Below, in pieces: positions 1-10,722 of a stretch of DNA of 64,000 bases. Below the pieces are notes generated by a model. The model did no database searches. It saw only the letters and a program-made list of their open reading frames with translations, and was not told the origin of the DNA. The position numbers and the translations under genes were made by a program. Numbering within the stretch: position 1 is the first letter of the stretch; every line of letters begins with the position of its first letter. The stretch comes from Marasmius tenuissimus (taxonomy: Eukaryota > Basidiomycota > Agaricomycetes > Agaricales > Marasmiaceae). The stretch covers positions 682,001 through 746,000 of the forward strand of contig JAQOTA010000070.1 of NCBI GenBank assembly GCA_029532415.1, in the 5' to 3' direction.

Positions 1-340
1 TACAGATAACAATAGTCTGACATTACTACAATCAGGTCAATCTTTGATCCAAAAACGAAATATAACCCTAAACATGAATTCGTAATTCGATATTACGCCA
101 GTCTGCGCACATCTTGTCCATTCTCTGGTGTCATTTTGACAGGCGTATCATGAAAGACTAAACCTCCAACTTGCTACCAGCAACCAGCACACCATCATCG
201 CGACGTCTAGAAGGTGAATGTCAGCTTTTGAGGCAAGTATATGCGACTGAAAAACTCACTCATCGTCGTAACTTGCCACTGAAACTTCCTTGAAGACTTG
301 TAGGTCTTGCTGCGTGTTCCTGGACATATTCAGCATCGTG
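1..340. other. 3' flank of the first DUF6534 gene; nothing recognised
   Basis: This stretch lies beyond the inferred stop codon of the minus-strand DUF6534 gene. I see no exon, RNA gene or repeat that I can support. Confidence 0.4.
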
Positions 341-2389
341 CTAGGATTGGAGCGTTGCTATAAAAATCTTATCAGACCGATGTTTGGAACAATTGATCGA
401 GATCGTGATACTGACCGTCGAATCTTGGTTACTACCAGAGCTCAGCTCGCTCAACTGGAAGTTCGTACTATTAGGCGCTGCTCGAAGCTTGTTGCGCAAA
501 CCCTCCCGCGAGATAAGCCTATTATCCAGTCAGGAATTTCACCCTCAAAACCCAGGACAGCCCGACACTCACATGCTGCACACAGAAATGACATAGACTG
601 GGAATGGTAAGTCGTCCGTTTATTCGCATTGTCGTCAAGAGCCAGACTTACGATGGCAGCTTGGAAGGAGGAAGGGCATACTATCAATCACGTCCGGGAA
701 TTAGCGAGATATTCGTTGTCCACCGGTTTCGTTCACTTACAAGAGGAATGTCCCTGCTTTGGCCACAAACTGAGGATGGTGTTACCAGTCCAGTATAAAG
801 TGAAACGAGGACGCGTCTTACCAGCACCAACTGAATAAAAGCTGCTATACTGGAGCCATGGTCTCAGCGGGGAGTGGCGGCATAGCTAAAAAAAAGAGAT
901 ACCTAGTTGCTGCACCGCGATTGACGGCATACACAATCAGCCTGTCAATCACTGAGTTGGTCCTAACTCAGAGAGTCAATCATCAAGGAAGAGCACTTGT
1001 GAGGGAAGCTTACTAACCTTTTGCTCCGCGATCGGGATTTATGAAGTACCCAGCAGAGTATAATGGTGATTAGAATGTCGCACGCTACTGTACAACCCGC
1101 CTGCGTGGACGTGATTCTCTAGAGAACGCCTCGTTATGCGTGGACGAATAATCGGACAGATGCTAGTACTTACCGCCGTCTTCTCCAACTCGGAGAATAG
1201 AGGAGTGCTTGCACTGGTTCACCAGAACATTAGGACGACTTTGATCGGGCTCCGGATAATACCACTCACACCAATACAGTTTGAGCTATGACATCCGGGT
1301 TGGTTGTGAGATACTAAGTCGACGTGCAGAAAAATGATCTCGTACCGATGCCGAATGCTTCGGGAAAGTATCAAAATTTAAGCATAACGACGACATGCCA
1401 TTCACTGGGTCGAGGACTCACATATCTGAGTGACGGCCAAAACGACCTACAGGAGTTCATTCAGGCAAATCCATTTACAAGAATGAGTTTTACTCACCAC
1501 CGGTGTGCAGAGAAGAATCTTCCTTTCACGAGGAGCCACTATCAAGACGATTAAGGACCGTTGAGTTCAAAGGGAAAGGATAATGTATGTTCGAGCTCAC
1601 TTATGTATATGCGAGAGGCAAAGAAGCTTCAAATCTGTTCAACGAAAATGGACTCGGCGAAGACCGAATGTTTTCAACTTACATTTGGGCCGTGAAAGCT
1701 GTGAGATACTGCGTGAAGATTTCATTGAGATTCAGAAGCGATGACCCGAGAATGGACAACTCACAACGCCGATGAGCTGGCCCTGCCATCATATGATCAG
1801 CTTGCCTGTCCGGCAGAACTCAAAAAAGTCTTACTGTTGCTGAGCTATGACACCAAGTCATGAGTGTCCTCCATCATTTGACTGATCAGGAAGGGACTTA
1901 CAAGGAGATGTTGTTAAGCTCTTCTGGACGATTAAACCATATCACAAAGTCGAGATAGATTTGGTGACTGAGAAGCACCGCATGCACGGTAGCGAAAAAG
2001 CTTGCCCAATCGTCATTTCGTGTCTGCCGGGGGTTTGAACGGAAGTACTCACAAGGCGGCTCCAACCTGCTCAGAAAGTTAGCAATTAAGCAAAATATAC
2101 GATCGAGAGGAACACATACAGCAAATCTTGTCCAAAGATTGTCGGTCACATTGTACGAGTGAAAGTACTGCATGACCAGAACCTACATTGGTATCAGAAA
2201 TTCAGCCTCATATTTGATTCGAACAATTGGGCGGCTTACCATCCCTACACCGTAGAGCCTGTTCGGGTAGTAGTTCAATAAGGGCGTCCGTAGCTTGAGT
2301 GTGAGAGAGGGAGCTTTGGCTTACACAAGGTCAACCATAAAGGCAATGAGCTGAGCGCCCCAGGTTTCCGCGAAGGCGGTAGAGTCCAT
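341..2389 (-). CDS. DUF6534-family multi-pass membrane protein (many exons)
   Basis: The ATG at 2389 opens MDSTAFAETWGAQLIAFMVD, and joining short exons across GT-AG introns gives a continuous protein. Visible blocks, in order, are LYGVGM, SYNVTDNLWTRFAVG, FATVHAVLLSHQIYLDFVIW, YLTAFTAQI, FFASRIYIM, FSELEKTA, GCTVACDILITIILCWVLHK, then IDRLIVYAVNRGA and a tail NSTNFQLSELSSGS. This order (LYG start, TVH..L.H helix, S.LEKTA loop, ACD.LIT.. helix, YAVNRG) is that of DUF6534, a family of about seven hydrophobic helices with no established function that is expanded in Agaricomycetes. I count about 15 exons, several under 30 nt. The splice chain just before the last exon (about 610-720) is not resolved. 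No in-frame stop was needed up to there, so the gene looks functional. The stop TAG is at 341-343. Confidence 0.72.
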
Positions 2390-4675
2390 TGAAGTTTGCC
2401 AAGGTGAGAGTGGTGGGCGAGTGGGCAGTGGAGGCACACGTCAATATACTAACTTAGCGTCGGTACTTATACCCGCCCGCCGAAGAATTTCCTTGCTTGT
2501 AGGCTGTGTGATGAACTAGTAACGTGTACGATACTAGGTCGAGGTCGGGGAGAACATGACCCAGATGGTGCGTGCAGATGACAAGGTCAATCTAGATCTC
2601 AGGTCTGCTAGATCTGGCAGTCTGAAGTTATACGGCTGTGGGCAACGCATATTTTTTGTCGAGCTCGAAACTTAAGATTCCTCCCGTATAGGCACTCATG
2701 ATATGAATAAGTTGCATTATGAGTCCCAGATGAGAACCAGGAACAAGACGACCTGCGAGGATATCTCACACGAGGCTTTGTCAGTAAGTAAACCCTCCTT
2801 TTTGCGTTCTAATTTTGCGGAGGACACATCGCCGGGCGGTCGTATCCATATGGAATGCTCAATTGCAGAGGCTCAGGAAACGCCGGGGGACAATTACATT
2901 GCCACCTGCTGATTTATGTGCTGATCATCAGAAGATTAGGTGACCACCTGTAGTGTTCGCGTACTGGACGGTGTTCGGGAAATATATCATTGATTAATGA
3001 ACATCTCAAGAAGCCGGTGGCGACGGCGTGAGCGTGAGTATGGGAGCCGCCGTTAACGGTGGTACTAGGAACGAAACACAGACAAATTGAGAAACGGGGG
3101 CTATCCCACTCATTCTCCATTGTTCGTTTCCCGATCCTGCGCGTCAACTTGATGGACGCGAATTACTCTGTATATGCGTCATTCTATGTTGGAACCTCGC
3201 ATTATCGGTCTCAATTCGGACTCATCATGCGAGGCCGAAACGTGATTTGTCAACTGACGAAGGGTCTGAGCAGTCTTGAAGATGTCAAGTTACCAAGAGA
3301 CTAACCAGCGACGCTCTTTCGCAAAAAAGAGTAGGCTCACTTATAATCTTTCCCCGAAGCCCATGAAATTCAGATTACTAAAGTTATCGCTGTTTCATGC
3401 TCTCACGCCTGTCCCATATCTTCAAGATCGGGATACTCGGAGCTTGGCATGGAACCTTCACTCTATTTTCAAAAGCCGGTGGAAGTGGGGTCGAACTGGT
3501 TCGCGAAGAAACCTTGAGGCGAAGCCTTGAAGCTCGAACATTAGGGGGACCTACCCCATCATTCCTCCATGTCCCTGTTGACACGAATACTCTCAGCATC
3601 ATGGCCAGGAAGAAGGCTTCGTGATCATCACTAACCCCTGCGCTGGTAGTGGCTGGCAGTTGACAAGCATGAGAGGACTTTGGCTCCAGTAATCTAGGCC
3701 ATACCGATGGCCAGCTTTGTAGAGCTACCTTTGAATAGAGTAAAAAATAATTGGAATTGTCCTGGGTCCATGCTGCGGGCTCTGATGTCATCCAGTCTTT
3801 TAGGGTTCCGCCTATCTGCGCTCAGGACTCAGGAGAGGGATAGCCAGAGCGGGAGGCAGGGGGGCATGATATGGGTACTTCGGAGACTCTTGATGACCTC
3901 GCGGCGAGCGTGCGCTGGCTCCACGTCGCAACTTCACAAGTACCAGTTGAATCGTCTATGGACCGAGCATCATCGATTTAACTGAGCGGTGACTCCTATT
4001 TCAAGACCTGAAACGGTGCATGTACTGTCATGATTCGTTTTCAATACTGGGGTCATTTTGGGCGTTGAAACATGCAAAGAAGTCAACAGACCAAAAAAGA
4101 AAAAGGGAAAACAAAAAACGTACGGCTCATAGCAGTCCACTTGTGACCTTCCTCAAGTTTCTCAAAGAGGACAGCAAAGAGGACATAGCTGAAACTTTGA
4201 AGCGGTCGGGTATGGCGTAAGGAAACATTGATCAAGGTCAAGTCAAAGCTTGGTGAAAGCACGTCGTGGTTGAGCAGCGTTAGTAAGAGGTAAGAGGTAA
4301 AATCTGCGATGGTCCCATGTGGAAACTGCACGTAAGTCGTTATCTCCGCTACGGTATTCATCGACTCGGTCATGTTCACTCGGCCGGGATTCACCGCTCA
4401 ACTTCTGGTTGTGGCCGGAACGGCCTGCCCGCACTCAGGTCTGTCCCTTGAAACTTGATATTCCGTATACGAGTGATATCCATGTGCTTATATTGTCCCT
4501 TGCAATGACTATCGATTCGAATTGAAACGCGCGCCCAGTCTAGGTTTTCTCTTCAACACTGTTTCTAAAGATCTGAGATATATTACGTCCATCATCACAC
4601 ACTTTGATACACGCCAAGCGTACTGAACGAGGACGTAGGCAAACCGGAACACATCTCATCCGGCCACAAAGCTCA
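2390..4675. other. Unassigned region of about 2.3 kb
   Basis: It lies between the DUF6534 gene start and the hydrolase stop. Open frames of up to 135 codons exist (3384-3791 minus), but none carries a motif or a convincing exon chain. It may hold the 5' region of the DUF6534 gene and a decayed or fast-evolving gene. I assign nothing. Confidence 0.4.
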
Positions 4676-6018
4676 CTAATCGGACCTGCTAGAACCTGCC
4701 ACTGCCTTTTCGAGTAAGGTCTTCGGGACTTCCCAATGGGCCTAGCAGCAGATTAGACTACTAGAGCGACTGAAGAGCGGGAGTGTACTCACAAAGTGGT
4801 TTCCGCCCTCGATCTGGTAGAGCTTCACTGGCCGGGCCGCCTTTCCTTCTCCGATATGCGCTTTGTATCTCTTCGCGGTCTCAGTCGGACCCCACAAGCA
4901 CTGCCAGTTGGTCCTGGTACCCACGACGAACGTGATCTTCAGTTTCGGGAAGTAGCTCTTGATCAGTTGCTCGTCGTAGAACACCCGTTCCGTGTTGTTC
5001 CTCAGTACAGTCTGCATTGGTTCCACATACCTAGGAAGAGAGATTAGACGGGAAAAGACGTTAGGAATATGATTTCTTGTTGGCTTACATCTTGAGCTCT
5101 GAGCGCACTGCTGCATCTTGGGAGAAGTATCTGTTGAACTCTTCCTCGGACCATTTTGTAACGGTAGGGTCTTCGCCGCGCTTGCGCATGTCCATGTCGG
5201 CCAAGTTTGCATTCTGCGAGTCTCGGTGGTCGTAGAAAGAGCTGACCCATAGAGCAAAGTTCTGGAATAGCTCTTCTGGTGTCTTGTAGTCTGGATCGGT
5301 CCATGGATCGTACACTTCGATTCCCTTGGGCACTTCGTATCCAAAGCAAAGGTGCGGAGAGTCTGTTTAGCGTGCATTAGATCATCATCTTCTGAGGTTG
5401 AGAGCACACACACCGTCCAAGACCAAGTCTCTGACATATCCCTCCAGTACTCCGTAGACCTCAGGAGAAATAAGCTTTGGGTCGGAGAACAGCGCCATCG
5501 CGCTAGAGGTGCCCATCGACCATCCCATGAGAACAATACCTCCTGACTTGAAGTCGGGAGCCGCTTGGGGAATGTTTTCCTTCTCGATGAACTGTACCAT
5601 GAAGTCTGCGAGTTGCTGTCCGATTCTGTCCATGAAAACCTTTCGGCCTTCGGCTAGATCTTCGAGCTCAGCGTCGGTGTATGGGGTAGAGCCAGGATAA
5701 TCGCGTCGATTCCAAAGAATGGTTCGCAAGTTCAACGAGTGAGCATGATCATGAAGCCGCTCGAAGCCGACTGAAGGTCGAGGTGCTGTCAGTGAGAGAG
5801 CGATGATGACCGATAGAACAGAACTTACAGCCATTGAACGCGCTTCCGTGAAGAACGATGAGGGTGGTGTAATTGCAGGAGTTGGGGGGAGGACCGCTGT
5901 CGGTGAAGAAGATGTCGATGTCGCCGACAAGTCGATAAGTGTGAGGGGTGAACGACGCCAGACTAATGCTGAAGAACGATAGTAACAGGAGAAACAGTAT
6001 TCTGCTGACCCGCCTCAT
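4676..6018 (-). CDS. Secreted alpha/beta-hydrolase (serine hydrolase)
   Basis: The start at 6018 gives an N-terminus with a clear signal peptide (ILFLLLLSFFSISLA). The oxyanion-hole motif LHGSAFNG follows, and after a short intron comes the nucleophile elbow GWSMG (G-x-S-x-G) within VLMGWSMGTSSAMAL. Later exons contain ALWVSSFYDHRDSQNANLAD and FPKLKITFVVGTRTNWQCLW (a strand before the acid loop). The last exon, after an intron beginning at GGNHF, reads AHWEVPKTLLEKAVAG and carries the likely catalytic histidine in NHFAHW. The predicted protein is about 390 residues in five exons with no disruption. The fold and secretion are well supported. The substrate (ester, lipid or peptide) cannot be told. 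It is followed upstream on the same strand by an MFS transporter, and a TATA box lies at 6074-6083. Confidence 0.82.
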
Positions 6019-6073
6019 TGTTATAGGGTATAGATTCGACTCGAGCTTCGGCTGTTCAGCGGCAGGATGTAAG

Positions 6074-6083
6074 CCTTTTTATA
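6074..6083 (-). promoter_or_regulatory. TATA box of the hydrolase gene
   Basis: On the minus strand the sequence reads CTATAAAAAGG, about 56-65 nt upstream of the hydrolase ATG. This is a near-consensus TATA box at a usual spacing for a short fungal 5' leader. Confidence 0.6.
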
Positions 6084-6569
6084 GGTGTGACTGAGACAGA
6101 TCCATCTATCCACCCCAAGAGATGTCACCTGAATCAGATCTCTAGGCACCCGATACATGTGTGTACCTTGCCGTCCGAAGACAACCGTGAGCGTTCAATG
6201 AATGATAACAACGGTGCCGCTGTAGCCTAGCATTTAGCGGAGGGGAATGACTTTTGATGATCAAATTGTTGTGGGGTAGCTTCTTGAGAATATGGTGTGA
6301 TGTGTGCAGGAACAGTCCTTGCCGTGTGGGGAAATGTCCCAGTTGACTTGCCGCTTTGACGTCTGGTGACAATTAATTCAGCAGTACGGGGAAGTCCTAG
6401 TGGCGTCAACAAAATAAGAACACTGGGAACTTGTGCCCTGGTTTCTGCCTTTCGTTCCAATGTCATTGAGCTCGCGTGACAGGGAAACATCGTGAGTGTA
6501 CAAAGAGCATCCACGTCCGAACACTGGTACGAGACAAGCATGCTCAGACATGATTCAACAATGTGTACC
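6084..6569. other. Intergenic region between the hydrolase promoter and the MFS 3' end
   Basis: Both neighbours are on the minus strand, so this holds the MFS 3' end and the hydrolase upstream region. Apart from the TATA box I see no coding signal. Confidence 0.45.
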
Positions 6570-8642
6570 CTATTTTTCGGCTAAATCCGAGGAAGACCCG
6601 GACATTTCCTTATCCACCGTGCTGGCTTTCCCACCTTGCTTCGTCGGAGCGACCGTGTTCTTCATGAAGAAAAGAATACAGACCGTATCGATCACAAGAA
6701 GAGCGAAAAGGAACCAGAGTCCCGCAGCTCTGCCTTCCCAAGCTGTAGGTCCTCCATGCGTGTCGTCCACACTCGTTTGAATAGACGTAACGATCGCTGT
6801 CCCGGCCGCACAACCGAGCTGAAGGAAGCAGTTGAATATCGATCCAACGACACCAGCCTTCTCGGGCGGCGTTACCGCGAATACAGCGATGCTAAGAGGG
6901 GGTTTAGGTCAGTATGCTAGGAGTATCGTCCGAATCAGTAAGGGATGCTCACTTCACCGTCGCGAAGATGATCGTCATTCCAGAGGTACCGAGGGCAAAC
7001 CCCGGGAACGCAAATGGCCAGTAGTGGTTCGGTGCGTCCGCGAAAGGAAGCAGAACTGTTCCCACTATCCCGATGACCTGGCCGGTAAGAATGACCCACT
7101 TGAGCGGCAGATTCTGCTGCATCGCATTTGCGACAGCTGTGACTGGGAACCCAAGCAAGCCCAACGGGAGACTTGGTACGAGCAATCAGTCAGTCAGAAC
7201 ACACCTCCACAGCAATGGAACCTCACAATCGAAGGGCAACTGAGATCGGAGACCACCCGTAGACGTTCTGCCAGATCCACGAAAATAAGAGTTGCACGCA
7301 TCCCCACCAGTTGAAGGGCATCGTAGCTCCGCATAGGACAAGCACCGCAAAGTTGGTGAACTTCCAGAGGTTAGGGGGACTGTGAGGGTAATCGAGGTAA
7401 CCACTCAGTTGCTTCGTCGGACGCTCGCATCTCGGGGCACTCACATAGCAGCCATATCTTCTGGTAAGCGAGCTTCCCAAAGAAAGAATCCGACGATCAA
7501 GAAGATCGATATGATCAACGGTGCCAGACACCGGGCAGTGTCCCAGCCGTTCACCGAGCCAGTCGTGACGCCGAAGATGAACAGAATCAGACCCGCTGTC
7601 GTTGAGCGTGTTCGTGGTCAGGAAATCTTTTCGAGACTCACGCAAGAAGTAGTTCACCTGTGAGTAATAGCACCCCGAACAGATCCAGTCTTTTGAACCT
7701 TCTGGCCTTTTCGATCGCAGAAACGTGCTCTCGGCGAGGTGATGGCGCCAGGACAGCAGCGCCGACGAAGATGATGGCTGCAATGATTGCAAACGAGTAG
7801 AACACCCACGGCCACGACGAGATCGTGACGATCATAGCACCGATAAGCAACCCGATGACTGTGAGCACGGAGAACGAGCGAAAGCGATCAACAATCAGAT
7901 CGTACGACTTCTTCGGTGAGAGTCCTACCATTCCCCATCGCTGCACTGGCAGAAAACGCTGCTACAGCTTTCGACTGAGAAGACGGGTCCGGAAACATGT
8001 GGATGATTATGTACAAGGCAGAGGGGACAGTCAAAGCGGCCCCTGCACGACTGGCAATCAGTCTCATGTCAAACTGAGGACAGAATCGGGACCGACCAAT
8101 TCCCATGAGCGCTCGCAGCACGATGAGTGTGATCTGGGAGCGAACGAAACCCGCTCCGAGAGAGAACGATCCCATGACGGTCGCACCCAGGAGAAAGACA
8201 ATCTCTTGAGACACCCGATGAGCGACTAGTGACGAAACAATTGTTTGGACAATGACTTCACGCACTTGGATTGTACAAGTCACTGATTCGGCCACACTGT
8301 AGAACGTCAACGTCAACGTTAGTCGATTTCGTGAGAGGCCGAGTTGCGATAGCGACAACGTACAATGAGTAGCAGAGACGCAAATGTCAACTGATAGCCA
8401 CTAATTAGCCACACCGAGTCGCTGTTGGTGATATTCAGGTCGACAGCGATGGGTGGTATAGCAGCAAAAAGAGCGGAGTTCGCATAGGTGTCCAGAAACT
8501 GTGAGAGGCAGAAGATGACGAGCAGAACCCCCTTTTGAGGGCCGGGAAGGCGAGCCAACGTCTTGTATCCGCCGTCATCGTTAGCGTGGATTTCATTCTC
8601 GAGCGTTGTCGCTGGAGCAGGGGAGGGACGCTCTTCGGACAT
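6570..8642 (-). CDS. Major facilitator superfamily transporter, DHA2-like (about 14 TM)
   Basis: The start at 8642 (MSEERPSPAPATTLENEI) gives a short polar tail, then helix 1 (VLLVIFCLSQFLDTYANSAL). WLISGYQLTFASLLLI is helix 2. The next exon gives the loop 2-3 motif A, GRISDLYNPR. Later segments include VFLLGATVMGSFSLGAGFV, LIVLRALMGIG, GLLIGAMIVTISSWPWVFY (motif C region), GLILFIFGVTTGSVNGWDTA, LIISIFLIVGFFLWEARLPE, GQVIGIVGTVLLPFADAPN, VTPPEKAGVVGSIFNCFLQL and a last helix GLWFLFALLVIDTVCILFF. It ends in a hydrophilic tail at 6570. Length is about 560-580 residues, the usual size for the drug:H+ antiporter-2 group. It sits in the plasma or vacuolar membrane, and its substrate is unknown. 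No lesion was seen. It shares strand with the secreted hydrolase downstream, but fungi rarely co-transcribe genes, so a functional link is only a guess. Confidence 0.85.
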
Positions 8643-9595
8643 CTTGGGGACGGGAGTGGCACTGTAGGTGGGAACCGGTAGCAGTAAGTAGGAGGAATAA
8701 AAGATGAAAGAGCTGAGTTGCGAAGCTCGTAATATAAAATCCTCATAAGTTTGCTAACCTTATCACAGCGGGAGCCCACCTCAAGATGGATGGCTTCCTA
8801 ACCTACGTTCATGAAGCTGGAGCTCTTTGATTCGAGTGATTCAGAACGCCGCCTGGTTCATCAGAACCATCGTATGCCTGAAATTGCATCCGATCAACTG
8901 GCCTTCAAGTTTATGGCCGAGACATTTGGTCCACAATCCTCACATGCAACTTACCGATGTCGTGCCGAAAATTCACATAGAAGTCATATCTGACAGGACA
9001 GGGTGCTCACCAAAATAGCTCTTCCACTCAAGCCCCTCGACATCATGATATTACCCGAACTGACGAGACGAGAGCTCAGTCTTCCCGCGCTACGCTGTAC
9101 TGTATCTTGATCTCATGATCAGCTTAGAGGGAATAGAAGGGAACCTCAGTATAGTGGCACTTACGGAAGGAGATTGTCAAACAGCGCGGGAAGCCATTCA
9201 TTAGCTAGATCCCTGCTTATGGCGCTCTGGGAACCATCAACCAGTCATAGACGATGAGCAGACGTGCACAACAGCAACGAGGCTGCGCGTTTCACACCTA
9301 TTCAGCAACGTACTTGGAGAACTTGTCCATAATACCGGTCGGATGATGGAGGAGAGGAAGGAAGAGTTTCACCCATTGTGACAGCATGTGACATCACGAA
9401 AATCGGCATCCTCACTACCACGTGGAACTCGGGGTTCTCCGCCTCCCCCATCCGTGAGAATCAGAAACTTCCTCAGTTCGCTGCTGAGTACTCGTCGTGG
9501 AGGAGAATGTATGTGTAACGTTTGCAATTCTATCGTCCAAGAAGATTAAGAGAAGTGTAGGGTCGCCTCACCCTAGGTGACTATGCTATGAGGTA
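8643..9595. other. Upstream region of the MFS gene; nothing recognised
   Basis: About 950 bp between the MFS start and the foldback element. Short open frames around 8811-9018 have no recognisable motif. It presumably contains the MFS promoter. Confidence 0.4.
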
Positions 9596-9599
9596 GTTA

Positions 9600-9810
9600 C
9601 AGCCCTTTGCGAAAAGGATGGCACAACCTGGGAAGATGAGATATATTATTATAGATAAATAAATCAAGAAGGATTGAGCGAGGGGGAGAGATACGTGCGG
9701 CAGCAAACCCGCTTCAAATGACTCCGAGTCCACCCCCAACATCTCCGAATCCACCTCAAACACGTCTAAAGCCACCTGCAACCATCCCTCGAACACAGTT
9801 CACCCTCTTC
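9600..9810 (+). repeat. Left terminal inverted repeat of the foldback MITE
   Basis: It matches the reverse complement of 10205-10419 almost throughout. The right copy has a small insertion around its middle (CGGGCA). Confidence 0.75.
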
Positions 9811-10204
9811 CATAAAATGTCTAAAACATCCGCCGAATGCGCGGAACCACCGTCTACACTCAATAAATTATTTTTTCTATATCTACAACCCGTGAAGTGT
9901 GTGCCGACCTTTTTGCAACGGGCTGTAATGATGCGGGCTAATTACTCTACTCGAGTAACGATGCGGAAGAAGTTTGGAATGGAAAAGAGAATTTTCCAAC
10001 ACCAAACTCCATCGAGAGTGAAAGTATGAAATCATTCTGTGGTTAGAAGAAGGGGAAAGTGGATGAAGAGGGTGGGGTCGTTGGTTCTCCAAAATTGTTG
10101 TGGCTTGAATGCGACCAGGGCTTCAAGCTTGACAGCGCGTCCTCTATTTTTCGTACCGCCCTATCACCATATCTCGCTCCTTTGGACACTCTACGGGACC
10201 CGTA

Positions 10205-10419
10205 GAGGGCGAAGTGTGTTCGAGGGATGGCTGCAGGTGGCTTTAGACGTGTTTGAAGTGGATTTGAAGATGTTGGGGGTGCCCGGTGGACTCGGAGTGG
10301 TTTAAAGTGGGTTTGCTGCCGCCCGTATCTCTCCCCCTCGCTCAATCCTTCTTGATTTGTTTATCTATAATAATATATCTCATCTTCCCAGGTTGTGCCA
10401 TCCTTTTCGCAAAGGGCTG
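10205..10419 (-). repeat. Right terminal inverted repeat of the foldback MITE
   Basis: This is the inverted partner of 9600-9810. The differences are mainly single transitions and one short insertion. Confidence 0.75.
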
Positions 10420-10421
10420 TA

Positions 10422-10722
10422 ATCGCCCTTGATTATTCTCTACTCAATCTAGTCCCGAAGGTGTGTTCAGATGCTCTAGCCCGCCATGCTAACACCTACT
10501 TCACCTAGCAGGCCACCGGGCTCTATCCTCGTCGGGCCAGTTCCCTCGCCCTATCTTACCTCAGCGTAGCACCTCAACGGACTACGACCCTCGCTGATAC
10601 CCATCTAAAATGAGCCCTAAACAGTCCCTTGTACGATTCGGTCAGATTGACGAATCCTTCACGAGACTCGTAGTTCGTCCTTACAAAATCGCTACATGAC
10701 AATGCTGTCCTCGACCCACATC
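10422..10722. other. Intergenic stretch 3' of the second DUF6534 gene
   Basis: About 300 bp between the foldback MITE and the stop codon of the gene at 10723. Nothing recognisable. Confidence 0.4.

Larger units (their letters stand above)
9598..10421. mobile_element. Foldback MITE, Tc1/mariner-like, TA target duplication
   Basis: The two ends are long inverted repeats. CAGCCCTTTGCGAAAAGG at 9600 is mirrored by CCTTTTCGCAAAGGGCTG ending at 10419. The pairing continues for about 210 bp on each side (roughly 9600-9810 and 10205-10419) with few mismatches. Each end is flanked by TA (9598-9599 and 10420-10421), as expected for Tc1/mariner-type insertion, and CAG is a common first triplet of such TIRs. 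There is no transposase, so this is non-autonomous. Inside, at about 9908-9924, a degenerate copy of the terminus (TTTTTGCAACGGGCTGTAAT) suggests an older nested end. Confidence 0.75.

Noticed and set aside
3384..3791. A 135-codon minus-strand open frame as a gene
   Set aside because: No motif, no partner exons and no promoter-like features. I left it within an unassigned region.
7223..8229. Several long frames overlapping the MFS gene on both strands
   Set aside because: The MFS exon chain accounts for the conserved transmembrane segments. The other frames have no family features.
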